The notes under the pieces: generated by a model | What the model saw: the letters and a program-made list of their open reading frames with translations, nothing else | Told to the model about the DNA's origin: nothing | Databases searched by the model: none | Program-made: the position numbers and the translations under genes | Origin: Aurantiochytrium sp. KH105 | Taxonomy: Eukaryota > Sar > Bigyra > Thraustochytrida > Thraustochytriidae | Length of the DNA: 64,000 nucleotides | Assembly: GCA_003116975.1 (NCBI GenBank) | Contig: BGKB01000003.1 | Coordinates: 124,001 to 188,000 of the forward strand | Reading direction: 5' to 3' | In this document: piece after piece, positions 48,501-58,064 of the stretch | Layout of the letters: each line of letters opens with the position of its first letter | Numbering within the stretch: position 1 is the first letter of the stretch

Positions 48501-48554
48501 CGCCTCGTTAATCGACGTCAGCATCGAGCCGCCCGAAGACGTCCTCCCTTGTGA
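45522..48554 (+). CDS. RBR: Retinoblastoma-family pocket protein
   Basis: 1010 codons from ATG 45522. Family: binds E2F/DP and LxCxE proteins to restrain S-phase entry. Seen: N-terminal RB domain at about residues 140-290; a disordered linker with TP/SP sites (for example APQTPLKE, PHATSPR) suited to CDK phosphorylation; pocket A from TPVSLAVETSNWLN (422) through SLLKSDMFHRGLFACCMEVI (about 590); a spacer; and pocket B from FFTQKLLAHAHAKAKKIFMR (about 704) with RHLDSVILCSIFAVSKL and a late FYNQMFLPRMKPTILNL (about 847). The C-terminal tail (about 870-1010) is Ser/Pro- then Asp/Arg-rich. Cyclin-fold landmarks of both pockets are present. Single exon, 1010 residues, similar to plant and animal members. 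Confidence 0.9.
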   Translation: MTARTAAEKEQQQAQEHGQEDAEGAYAEATMEGAEARVEQTCADLGLDAAAARRASALLRRICEEKDLAGADLDAWRASVVFVVAARLLEEEEIRAAQQGKGDGANGNADAASSGEETARKRQKRLDGTAGGFTVPQEALKRIHLRKIGLENILKAHHDATEFGETFVDQVHTAARVEGGIQEESLKALEDSLKAHKQLGLLYQKFVVICRDQDPLPVSRRALAWYLFLVGRRLLAHDQDMAWSYELLLDAVSHVRQDKASSDRMTGLVDQLTKLGVNPTDAMDVGRHYEIAYLQDMASLDERSFLKHENVACIPAQTPLKERRAPRAGENPADAPGSASSDAQPENNHMPPPVQARTRFKRKAEEMAAVRTLLPSKTLFSGDAEEGAPREVLFDMSTAPHATSPRNGSTTRRAQFRRPAETPVSLAVETSNWLNRELDGASESPEATLLRFFAECEEAHNQQREQRSVSELPQDEAENEQPVTLVQAFGCLASDTEARLREMRAALLQDGTEDGPQPHISKELFHGTHAAGQGAACSSSSSVAAIKKHTAAGTKLYYRVLESILQGEATRLRVADVDSRASKGNLYSLLKSDMFHRGLFACCMEVIFRAKEIFRLMHPTLTDRLGVPGLELLKVLESFMKYVPMLPKMLVQHMHMLETDILEEHVWRKGSPIFDLLHERKRVVEIERTDIATVPKLHRLDEFFTQKLLAHAHAKAKKIFMRLGYPQNDTGFYKDIWRVFREAIKHHPELCEDRHLDSVILCSIFAVSKLRAVEPVLTFKRLVAVYKESRVENADTYAALISNMSRFRTQNLARTDKVVDRIYMPNNANKRTTRSGAYNHTGTIVDFYNQMFLPRMKPTILNLRAPAGAVRSRPPRSFLPPAPRTAAVLPPVSPSNRASAPAFSSFESPGRSRVSIYASPAPSLLARAQMSNVEMTPQTRRLYAQAEPETHNVQLINAQQGRRSRLHINPMADDDDEDEDANHGAGHQASRRQRLVNRRQHRAARRRPPL

Positions 48555-48813
48555 TTAGACAGACCAAGAGAACGTGAGCCGTCTCATTTTACATTCTCTG
48601 GAGGGACTCGAACGTCATTTGCCCACGCGAGCCGCCGGGTGGTTTGTCCCCATCCCTTTGCTTTGCCTTTTTTCTGCTGCTGCTGCTTCTTCTCCTCCTC
48701 CTCTTTCTTCTTTTCTATCTTCTTTCCCCCTCATGAACGATCTTGCATGCTGTGTTGAATTGTGCTCTGATCTTTCCTAACCGACTCGCAATCTATCTAC
48801 CTACCCACCTACT
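48555..48813. other. Convergent 3' flanks
   Basis: Pyrimidine-rich DNA (CTTCTTCTCC repeats at about 48690-48730) between the stops of the RB-family and WDR91 genes. No gene. Confidence 0.5.
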
Positions 48814-50899
48814 TCATCCTCGTAAAGAACTCTTGTCACCAAAACTGAACGCTCGGACACTGCCCGACTCGTATGAGGCAACCAGCACACCTTGAGCCCA
48901 ATCGATTGATGTAGGAGCGTAGCGCGCGCCTGTCGCAGCAGCAGCATCGAGCCAAAAAGTATCATTTTGATTTTGACCAAACACTTTAACAGCGTTTCCA
49001 AAAACAGGCGAGCAAGCGGCGCATCTCTGCGGGCTGTCGCCCATCCATATAAGATCTCCGCGCGGTTTCCAGGCGCTAGACCACTCTGGAGTCTCTGCCG
49101 CTATTGCATTCGCACGACTCCCTTCAATCCTTAGTATCGGGGCCGCCACGCGATGAAGACTCCACTGCGAAAGGCCTCCGTCCGCAGCGATCACAACGAT
49201 AGCAGTCTCGTCAGAGGTAAGCATGAGCTTGGTCACCGAACATTGCGCCGCCTCAAACTCCATTATGCTTGTCATTTTCTGCACGTCGAACACGCGCACC
49301 TTGCCATCGCTTGCACCCGTGACGAGAAGAGAGCCATTGTGATTGAAACATATCGACGTGATCCAGTACCTTTCGCTCTCGGGTAGACTCGCCATGAGCT
49401 GGCTCGTCGTCGTGCTCCATAGTTGAACCGACGCCCTCCGTGTCACCTTGTGCGTATACAATGGCGCAGTGCCGGTGACCCCGGCCATGGCCTTGGGAGC
49501 AAAGAGCGCAGCATGGCGATCGCCGCTCTCCGACCCACGACGGACGGCCGCACTGCTTTGGCCCGTACATAGCGTAGCCAGCACTTGACGACGCGCACTG
49601 AGTCGAAGATCAGAAACGAAGGGAAGCGCCGGATCTCCTGTCACGATGAACTCGCTCGTCTGTGCGCGCGCCTGCACGTCCCAGAGCCGAACCGTACTGT
49701 TTGCGTGTCCGATTGCTAGCAGTTCAGGGCGCTCCGGATGCCAGTCCAGGGAAAGAGCCTCGCTCGCACAAAAGATGAGCTGCTCCTGGACGAGATCACT
49801 CCCTGGATCGCCGAGCCACGACCACACCCGCACAGTCCCATCCTGCGAGGCTGTCACCAGCGCACGATTTTCAGAGGCGCCCATAGGGGGCGTAAATCGG
49901 CACACATTGACACGCGACGCGTGGCGACTCTCCGCCACACAGGTTAGATGCTGGACGTCGGCTGCGCCATTCGCCTCGTTTCCTTCCATTGACTCTACTT
50001 TTGGAATGCTAGAGGCCTCATCAATCTCGGCAGTCTCGTTTTCTTGGGCCGAACCTTTGTCAAGCGCAGGATCCTGACGGTTTTCCAGCATTGTGCGAAG
50101 TCGACGCACTTCTTGCGCAAGACGCGCGCCTAAGGGAGCGAAGAAAACAAGAGATGCACACGCACAGAGCAGCAAGTAAGCAAAAGACGGTTAGTGTGAG
50201 GGAGCTCGACATCATCATTGCAGGGGAAGGAAGGAGGGTTAGATTCGACACAAAGCAAGACTTACACTCAAACTCCTTTGCCTGAAGGTCTGCACGTGCT
50301 GCGCGTAATTTGCGGCCATGGAGAGGAAAAGACAAAAGCTTGGGCGCCTCCTGCGAACGAAAGACATCGGCCAAAAAGTTGTGCAGCGACACCGCAAGCA
50401 AGTCGGCCCACGCTTTTTCAAAGTACGGGGCAAACGCCGGGTCGCGGCTCGGGTCGCGACAGTACGGGAGAGCATACCATGTATGCCACGACGACGACAA
50501 CGGAGCACGAGAGCCACCCGGGACGGCGGGATCAGCGACGCCCGGGCGGTCGAGCACATCTTTGTCAAAGATCTGCAAGAGCTGGTCCATACGATTCTGT
50601 CGCTTGGCGTTGACCATGTAGAACTTGAAGAGGCTCGCCTTGAGTCTGAGCGCATTTTCGGCAAGGATGGCGTCGAGGCCTGCGAAGCAGCGGCGGTCAA
50701 GGAAATCCCAGAGATCCACGAGCGCGTCGAGGTCAAATTCTTCAGCCAGCGTCAGCAGTTGCTGCGCCACGCGCTCGGCATTCAGGCTTTGAAGTCTATC
50801 TTCGCTGCGCTCCGCCACGAACGCGCGTGCGGCTTCTGTGAACCCGCGAAAGACAAGATACTCCAAGACGAGCTCGTCTGCCTCGGCCAGGTACTCCAT
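48814..50899 (-). CDS. WDR91: WDR91 homologue, two exons
   Basis: Exon 1 is 50899-50266 and exon 2 is 50129-48814; the 136-base intron has donor GTAAGT and acceptor CTTAG and splits a Cys codon (phase 1), giving 649 residues. Family: endosomal Rab7 effector that, with WDR81, lowers PI3P on early endosomes. Seen: N-terminal LisH-like/helical block (ELVLEYLVFRGFTEAARAF), DLWDFLDRRCF, SLFKFYMVNAKRQNR, WYALPYCRDPSRDPAFAPYF and VSLHNFLADVF. A coiled coil spans the splice junction (ECARLAQEVRRLRTML). A C-terminal WD40 propeller of about six to seven blades follows, with DGTVRVWSW, FNHNGSLLVTGASDGKVRVFD and DGGLSQWSL. Landmarks align in order with animal WDR91. ATG context ACGATGG. Confidence 0.88.
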
Positions 50900-51589
50900 C
50901 GTCGCAGATTGTTTACTACTCTCTATACCCACCCACCTGTTTTGCCGGCTTGCCTCTTTGCTCGCTGATCCGCGCGATGGACTCGCTGCTGCTCCGTGCA
51001 GCACGCACACACGCACGCACGCACGCACGCTGTGGCGCTGGCGACACGGGCCGCGCCCACGTGGACTCGGGCTGGATCGCGATTAACAATACAATCAATC
51101 AATCACGTTATGCTGTCATGGGGCCAAGATTTGCCCTTTTTGCGACGAGATGACAGTGAATGCATCATGGCTTATCCTTTTGATTTTCGTGAGCCCGGCG
51201 GATTCGACGCAGCGTCTATGATTCTTTACGCAAAGTGATATACATGCTCCTTTCCTGTGCCAAAAAGCAAGATCGCGGCAGTCGAGAAATAGCCGACGGT
51301 CTTGGCGTTATCGATCGATAGATAAAACAAGGTTGCCATGGTAGCATACCATAGTGCAACCAGAGTGAGGCAGGGAAGCAAATGCAACTCACAAAGTGGT
51401 CAACTGACATGTGAAACCAAGTAAAACGCAGCAGCGATCGAAATCAATTTAGGTGGCAAGCACAGAAAGAAGAGGAGAGGAAAAAGATAAGAAGAAAGAG
51501 CAACGAGCGAAACAGTGTCGAGATTGCTTAAGTTGTGTGTCAGGTCATTCATGTCCGGTTTGAGGTGGAGAAAGCAGGGCCGCGTGCGC
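50900..51589. other. Intergenic
   Basis: Upstream of WDR91 and 3' of the MYB gene. A CACG/CACA repeat lies at about 51001-51032. No gene recognised. Confidence 0.5.
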
Positions 51590-54500
51590 TCACATTGTCT
51601 GGAAAAGATCATCGAACTGATCCATCATGCTAGGCATCGCAGACGGCGCGCCGTCTCCGGCCATGCCGTCGTCCCTGTATTTGCGGCCGTCGCTGTAGTC
51701 GACAGTCATATTGAGGAAAGAGAGGTCTTCGAGAAGGTTGCTCGAGTCATCGCCGTGAACCGTAGCGCTGGGGTCCAATGCTCCGGTAGGATCGGCGCCG
51801 CCAAAGAGATCGTCAGCCTGGCCAAAAGTGTTCATAGTGAAGAGATCGAAGTCGATCGGCTGGTTCAAAGACTGGGCCTTGCTCTCCTGCGAGGCATTGG
51901 CAGCGTTGGCCTTTGGTGCGCGTGGCTTGCGGCCGGCCTTCTTCGTAGACCCCGCAGCTGCCTTCGTTGCCTTGGTCGTGCCATCCTTCTTCTTCTTTGC
52001 CTTGGTCTTGGTCGGGCCCTTGGTTCCACCGCGACCCGAAGAGGCCGACTTGTTCCCGCCCGGGGGCACAAGGTTACCACTGCGGGTGTTGGCGCCGCCG
52101 GCGTGCATCACCAGCGACGGCTGCGACATGTTGCCAAAGGGAAAGTCGAGCGAGGTGGAGAGCTCGGGCCAGAACGCATCGGCAGCGCTCATGTGCTGCG
52201 TCGGTGTATGCGCGGGGCCCTCGGTCTGCTCATTGCCGTGCGAAGAGAAGAACGACTGGCTTCCCGAGCCAGGAAAGCTCTCAAAATGAAAGTTTCCGTG
52301 CATGAATCCTTCGTCGTGCTTGTCGCTTGTGGCCTTGTTGTTTCGTGCGCTACGCGGGGCGCTCTGGTCTACATTCATTGTGAGCGGTTCGCTGGGCGAG
52401 GCGAGTGGAAGGTCGTGGTCCATGTCTTGCACAGAGCGACCCGAGTTTGCCTTCTCGTACTGGTGGTGGGCGAACCGCTGTGAGTCTCCTTCATCCTGCT
52501 CCTGGCGTTGGTGCTGAGCGTGCTGATGCTCCTGCATTTGCGGCATGTGTTGATGTTGATGCTGGTGGTGCTGCATGTGTTGGTGCTGACTGAAGTGCTG
52601 CTCATGCTGGTGTTGTCCATGGTGCTGGTGGTGATCACGGTAGCCGCGCTGCTGCTCGTGCTCATGCTCGTGCATTTGCTGATGCTGCTGCGATTGATGG
52701 TGATGATGATGAACAACATGATGCGGGTGCTGGTGCTGGTGCTGTTGCGAGTGGTCCATCCGCGGAGATACAGTATGAGAGGAGTCTGTATGGCGTGAAG
52801 GATGTTCCATGTGCTGTGATGCGTGCGGGTGAGGTGTGTAAAACGCAGACGGGGCAAATGAAGAAGATGTCGGATGCATAGCGCTGTCATCCATGTGGGA
52901 ATTGTTACCTGCGCTGCCGCTTGTCGCGATATCATGAGCAGAGTGAAGGTAAGCTTGTGGCTGCGAAGGCGGATGTCCCAATGGCGGCACCCCAAGTCCA
53001 GCCGCGCCGAGAAAGAAGGCGCCATCGGACATCATCATGGCGGTGCCAAAGCCAAAATCGGGATGCGTTTTCTTGGACTTTGACTTTGTCGCCGATGCCT
53101 TGGGCCTTTTCGGTCCTGCGGCTGTTGGTGCTGCTGCTGCTGCTGCTGTGGCGGATTTGGGTACTACTGACTTGGTCCGGGCCGGCGCCGTCGATCCAGC
53201 TGCAGTCGCTGCGGTGGGCTTGGAAGACGACGAGGATGTCATCGAAGAAGCGGCTGCGGTTGCAGCAGCAGCAGCAGCAGCAGCAGCTTGCGCAGCAGCT
53301 TGTTGCTTGCGCGCCGCGGCCTTGGAGGCCTTCTTCTCGGCTTGGATGCGTTTGCGCTCCGCTGCCTTTTCTTCGCGAAGACGTTTGGCCGCAGCCTGTT
53401 TTTCGCGCTTCTCGCGCTCCTTCCTCTCCTTCTTTTCCTTTTTCTTGGCGAGGGCAGCGGCCTTCTTGGCGGCCTTTTCAGCCTCCTTTTCTGGATCCGG
53501 TCCACGTTCGGCGCGATCCGACTGCAGCTTGCGGCGCATCGCGGAGTTCCATCGATTCTTGACGGCATTTTCACTACGCCCAGGGATGAGGCTCGCAATC
53601 TGGCACCAGCGGTTGCCAAGTGTGGACTGCGCTTCCATGAGAATGCGGTCTTCCTCGGCGCTCCAAGGCTCTTTCTTGAGAGACGGGTCAAGATGGTTGA
53701 ACCAACGCTCGCGGCACTGCTTGCCAAGGCGACCAGGCAGCTGATTCGCAATGACGGACCACTTGATATTGCCAAGGCCGTACTTTTCGACCATGCGCAT
53801 GACCACGGCATCTTCCTCCTTGGTCCAAGACCCCTTGACGAGACCCGGTTTGAGCACCTTTTGCCATCGGTGGAGACACTGTACATCTGTACGTCGACCG
53901 CCAAAGGCAACCTGCGAGATTTTCTTCCAGTTCTTGGCCCCCATTTCCGCGACGGTCTGTCGCAAAATATTGTCTTCTTCTGGTCCCCAGCGCCCGCCAA
54001 GCTTAGCGGCGTTGGACTTGAACTGGTTCTGAATCACGTCACTGGCCTTGCCAAGAAAGGAAGCTTGCGGAGGCGCTCCGTTGCTGTTTGCGTTGAGACC
54101 TGTGCCCAACACAGGCTGTCGAAGCGGCCCACCGGTGCTTGCTGTGACGACCATGGGCGCACTGCTGGCCACGGAAGCATTTTGCATTAACGAGTTGGTG
54201 GAGGAGGAGGACAACGACGACGACGACGACGACGACGGGACGGATGCCGGTGCGACGGCGCGTGCGGCACTCGAAGCCACGGTCATAATGTGAGGTGCCG
54301 TGGGAATCGATGCCGAGGGCAATCTGGCATCACCGGCCTGCCCTGCTTGCTGCGCGGCAAGCGTGGCAGGCGAGGGGTTATGATTGTGCTTTTTGAAACT
54401 GTTTCCCATCGCGCCATTGGTTCCGTGGGCAAGAGCTCCCGGACGTTCCGCGTTCATGCTATCGTTCGTTGAGGGCATCGCAGGTGACGGTGGCTCGCGC

Positions 54501-55024
54501 TTCTGTCTCATGGGCTGCTCTTTTGCAAATGCTGACGCAAGGTTACTTGATGCTGCGGATGTTTGGTCTGATTTCACAGCATTAGCGGTAGCAGGAGCAG
54601 GAGCAGGAGCAGGAGCAGCAGGAGCAGCAGCAACAACAGCTGCTTCAGATGTTGCAGTTGTAAATGTTGAAGCTGCTCCGGAAGAGCTTGATGCCATGTG
54701 CGGCATGATCTGTGCTGCAGTCGTGGTTGGCGTGCTTGAAAAGTTAGGATCCGCGTTTGCACGATGCGCTTGGGTAGTCGAAGCGATCATGACGTCACCC
54801 GAAAGCACTGACGAAGTTGGCGACGATGACGACGACGACGATGAAGTAGTAGCAGTAGAAGAAGTAGACGCCGCCGCAGACGCGGACGCGGACGCCGACG
54901 CAGACGCAGTCGCCGTCAGCACATTGTGGCCGGCTGTAGCTGAGTTTGCGTGGAAAGACACCGGGGCAGAAGGAGCAGATGCAGCGAGTGGTGGCGCTGC
55001 CTGCGCTGCTATCGGAGACGCCAT
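51590..55024 (-). CDS. MYB3R: Three-repeat (R1R2R3) MYB transcription factor
   Basis: 1144 codons from ATG 55024. Family: c-MYB/3R-MYB DNA-binding factors that control mitotic genes. The N-terminal 340 residues are Ser/Ala/Thr/Pro-rich and low-complexity. Three MYB repeats follow at about residues 343-498: R1 (GRWGPEEDNILRQTV...W), R2 (GSWTKEEDAVVMRMVEKYG...LPGRLGKQCRERWFNHLDP), R3 (EPWSAEEDRILMEAQ...IPGRSENAVKNRWNSAMRR), each with the expected tryptophans. A Lys/Arg/Ala-rich coiled segment (about 510-620) may be nuclear-localising. A His/Gln-rich stretch lies at about 755-843, and a basic AT-hook-like KKAGRKPRAPK sits near 1035. Homopeptide runs (Ser, Ala, His) are prone to length variation. 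Single exon. Confidence 0.92.
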   Translation of the reverse strand: MASPIAAQAAPPLAASAPSAPVSFHANSATAGHNVLTATASASASASASAAASTSSTATTSSSSSSSSPTSSVLSGDVMIASTTQAHRANADPNFSSTPTTTAAQIMPHMASSSSGAASTFTTATSEAAVVAAAPAAPAPAPAPATANAVKSDQTSAASSNLASAFAKEQPMRQKREPPSPAMPSTNDSMNAERPGALAHGTNGAMGNSFKKHNHNPSPATLAAQQAGQAGDARLPSASIPTAPHIMTVASSAARAVAPASVPSSSSSSSLSSSSTNSLMQNASVASSAPMVVTASTGGPLRQPVLGTGLNANSNGAPPQASFLGKASDVIQNQFKSNAAKLGGRWGPEEDNILRQTVAEMGAKNWKKISQVAFGGRRTDVQCLHRWQKVLKPGLVKGSWTKEEDAVVMRMVEKYGLGNIKWSVIANQLPGRLGKQCRERWFNHLDPSLKKEPWSAEEDRILMEAQSTLGNRWCQIASLIPGRSENAVKNRWNSAMRRKLQSDRAERGPDPEKEAEKAAKKAAALAKKKEKKERKEREKREKQAAAKRLREEKAAERKRIQAEKKASKAAARKQQAAAQAAAAAAAAATAAASSMTSSSSSKPTAATAAGSTAPARTKSVVPKSATAAAAAAPTAAGPKRPKASATKSKSKKTHPDFGFGTAMMMSDGAFFLGAAGLGVPPLGHPPSQPQAYLHSAHDIATSGSAGNNSHMDDSAMHPTSSSFAPSAFYTPHPHASQHMEHPSRHTDSSHTVSPRMDHSQQHQHQHPHHVVHHHHHQSQQHQQMHEHEHEQQRGYRDHHQHHGQHQHEQHFSQHQHMQHHQHQHQHMPQMQEHQHAQHQRQEQDEGDSQRFAHHQYEKANSGRSVQDMDHDLPLASPSEPLTMNVDQSAPRSARNNKATSDKHDEGFMHGNFHFESFPGSGSQSFFSSHGNEQTEGPAHTPTQHMSAADAFWPELSTSLDFPFGNMSQPSLVMHAGGANTRSGNLVPPGGNKSASSGRGGTKGPTKTKAKKKKDGTTKATKAAAGSTKKAGRKPRAPKANAANASQESKAQSLNQPIDFDLFTMNTFGQADDLFGGADPTGALDPSATVHGDDSSNLLEDLSFLNMTVDYSDGRKYRDDGMAGDGAPSAMPSMMDQFDDLFQTM

Positions 55025-56749
55025 GGAGTTTGATCAGCAAGTTCGCCGCGACAACAAGCGTGTGTATTGATTGCTTCGTTCGCGAAAAGTAGCGTCGTGG
55101 TGGTCGCGCTGATTTAGCTTGTTGTGCTTTGTGCTGTATGCACTCACTCACTCACTCGAGCGTCGCGTACCAAACAACGATGTCGCGGTCGTGGGCATAC
55201 AAGATTGATGACAACACGCACGCGAGGCTTTGTTTGGTCGCGCGCTGCGCTAGGTGCGGCGCGCGCGCCGACTGCCCGCCGGATGACCGTCCGGCTGAAG
55301 CGGTCGCAAGCAACGTCCACCGCGGCCGGCCTGGCGAGCGATCGCCTTTTGCCTGCTTATTTACTTTTCACCGGACCTCCGTAGCCTCGTCCTCTGCTCG
55401 TACGAAGGAGAAAAGGAAGGAAGGAAAGTCTTTCTATTTTTTTCGTCCTCCGCGCGTGCGAAGAGGCGCGACGCTCATCAATCAACCAAGCTCCTGTGCG
55501 AGCCGACCGAATAATGTACTACTCGAGGCGACTTGCAAGTGCAGCACACACCGCTCCCAAGTGCGCTTCACCGCTCTTTCCTCCTGGCCCCGCCCCCTTC
55601 ACCCTCTTCATCCTTGCTCTCTATACTTCCACATCATCATCAACCAACCCGAACCCTCCGCAGCGCTCTCGGCGGCGCCCGCCCCTACGGCCCCACTACG
55701 CCCTTCCCTACCACTCACCGGCACACACCTTTCAACGGATACCTCTTCAACGGACATTTTCATCCCCCCACCGCTCTCCGCAGGGTCTACTGCAAACCCA
55801 TACCCCCTCCTAGCAGGTCCGTTGGCCATCTCCCGCCTTAATTGCGCATTCCTTTCCCTTCTTATCACCAGTCTATTAAGGCGACCCTAATTTTAGGTCC
55901 ACCTTAACGACGCAGCGACGCGACCGCGAAAGTCTAGCAGCTCTTAGTGTCTATCTACCTCAAACCGTGCGGGCGGCGCGCGACGCGGGGAAAGCGGGGT
56001 TAAGGCGGCAAACGTGCGGCGGGGAGCGAGTGGAGGGGAAGGCGCGGGGAACGCGGGGAACGGCGGCGGGGCGGGCGGCTGTGCGCGGGCGGGGCGGGAA
56101 TAGCGCAGTTGCGGGCGGCGGGCGCAAGTGGGGCGGGCGGCGCGCAAGTGCGGAATGCGCGGCGCGCAAGTGGCGCAAACGGACGGCGGGCGCGCGGCGG
56201 GGCGGGCGCGCAGCAGAGAGCGAAAAGCAGCGAGACACGGCACGGCACGGCCAGGTACGTGCGCGCGGGCGGCGGCGGCGGGGCGGAGGACGCGCGCGGC
56301 GGCGGGGCGGAGGACGCGCGCGGCGCGGGCGGAGGACGCGGCGGACGCAGCCAGACTGCGCGACGCGCGCAGAGGTGCGGCCGGCGGCGCGGGATGCCGG
56401 GACGCGGGATGAGGATGAAGATGCGGGAGCTCGCTCGCACGCCCAGCCAGCCACTCAGCGAGCGAGCGAGCGGGCGGGCGGGCGGGCGAGTTAGTTGGCG
56501 CCGCGCGAGGTGGAGCTGCGCGGGAGAGAGCACGCTGTCTGCGATGCAGCGCGCCGAGATGCACGAGGAGATCGTAGGGAAAGGGACGGTGACCTTTTGA
56601 ACGAAGCCGCCACCCCTTTTCTTGCCTGGTCGATCTGGCCCAATCGTGCCCGCCTCGCATTCCATTCCAGGTTGGCTTGGTGAAACAGGATGACTAACGG
56701 AGAGACGCTGCATCGTTCATTCATGTGCGCAGAAACTTAGCTCGTCAAG
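55025..56749. promoter_or_regulatory. Divergent GC-rich region between MYB and RPS6 genes
   Basis: Contains promoters of both genes. Around 56130-56175 the motif GCGCAAGTG occurs three times, once as GCGCAAGTGCGGAATGCGC; similar motifs recur at 63290-63880. CGGCGGGG/ACGCGCGGC runs lie at about 56270-56345 and GCGGGCGG runs at 56470-56490. A possible 5'-UTR intron of RPS6 runs from a GTACGTGCGCG donor at 56255 to an AACTTAG acceptor ending 56740. Confidence 0.5.
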
Positions 56750-57659
56750 ATGAAGCTCAACATCGCATGCCCGGAGACGGGCAAGCAGAAGATGATCGAG
56801 ATCGACGTAAGTGATGAGCGCCTCTTCTGAGGAGAGAACGAACGGCTCGGCCCGCACCCATGACGTGGCCGGTCAATTCTGCCATGTCCCCTCTACAGGG
56901 AACTCAAGAGAAGAGAGATCATCAGACATGCAAACAGACGAACTGACCTTTTTGCCCGGTGATTAATTGTTGAATTGAACATCGTAGGATGAGCGTCGTC
57001 TCCGCGCTGTGTACGACAAGCGCATCGCCCAGGAGGTTGATGGCGGTGAGCTTGGCGACGAGTTCAAGGGCTACATCTTCCGCATCTCGGGCGGCAACGA
57101 CAAGCAGGGCTTCCCCATGAAGCAGGGTGTCCTCTCGACCAAGCGTGTCCGTCTCCTTCTCAACAAGGACGTGAGCTGCTACAGGCCGCGCAGGAAGGGT
57201 GAGCGCAAGCGCAAGTCCGTCCGCGGCTGCATCGTGGCCGGCGATATTTCCATCCTCAACCTCGTCATCGTCAAGATCGGCGACCAGGAGGTGGCCGGCC
57301 TCACCGACGGTGAGCCCCTCCCCAACCGCCTTGTGCCCAAGCGCGCCAACAACATCCGTAAGCTGTTCGGCCTCACCAAGGAGGACGACGTGACCAAGTA
57401 CGTCATCCGCCGCGAGTTCACCACCAAGACTGGCAAGGAGAAGTCCAAGGCGCCCAACGTTCAGCGCCTCATCACGCCGGCCCGCCTTCAGCGCAAGCGC
57501 CGCGCTTGGGCCAACAAGCTCAAGCAGCAGGAGAAGGTCCGCAAGGAGGAGCAGGCCTACCAGAAGCTGTACCAGCAGCGCATGAAGGAGGCCAAGGAGC
57601 GCCGCGCCTCGGAGGCCTCCAAGCGCCGCTCGCGCCTGTCCAAGGATGGCCAGAAGTAA
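56750..57659 (+). CDS. RPS6: 40S ribosomal protein S6, two exons
   Basis: Exon 1 is 56750-56806 (19 codons, [19 protein letters not shown]) and exon 2 is 56988-57659, joined in phase 0 across a 181-base intron with GTAAGT donor and CGTAG acceptor; 242 residues. Component of the small ribosomal subunit and target of S6 kinase. Seen: [70 protein letters not shown], and a Lys/Arg-rich C-terminal helix. The tail ends [11 protein letters not shown] and is shorter than the five-Ser tail of animal S6, so the classical phosphosites are mostly absent. Codon use is strongly C-ending, as expected for high expression. ATG context GTCAAGATGA. Confidence 0.97.
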
Positions 57660-58064
57660 AGCTTACTAATTTGACGCCAAAACCCCCACCCACCCCTTTT
57701 ATCTCTCGTTTGAGTTTTTCTTGTCCTGCTCTGCTGCTATCTCTTGCATGTTCTTGTTAGGAAAACAGGCTTTGCTCATCCGCTTTGGCTGGCTGGCTTA
57801 TTGACTGGCATGCGTCGCTCCGCTCATCATGATTTCACAGCAGCAATAGAGAAGGCCTAACTAAACTGTGAAAAGCGAGGGTGCCAATCATGGATTGACA
57901 GGGAGGGGAGGGGAAACTCTGCCCGTGGCTGCTGCTGTTCATGTCGAGCGAGGAAAACCAGCAACAGGCACCTCCTTCGAGGCGCATCTCTCTATTCGCT
58001 CTCCTCTCCGCAACAGAGGGTGTTAGTGAAAACAAAGCCCGACCTGGCAGCGCACGGAGACAAG
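57660..58064. other. Intergenic
   Basis: 3' flank of RPS6, then upstream of the second sulfotransferase. A non-ATG in-frame extension of that gene begins at 58020. No other gene. Confidence 0.5.

Noticed and set aside
55944..56713. Long ORFs on both strands before RPS6
   Set aside because: Ala/Arg/Pro low-complexity from the GC-rich promoter region, in several frames at once.
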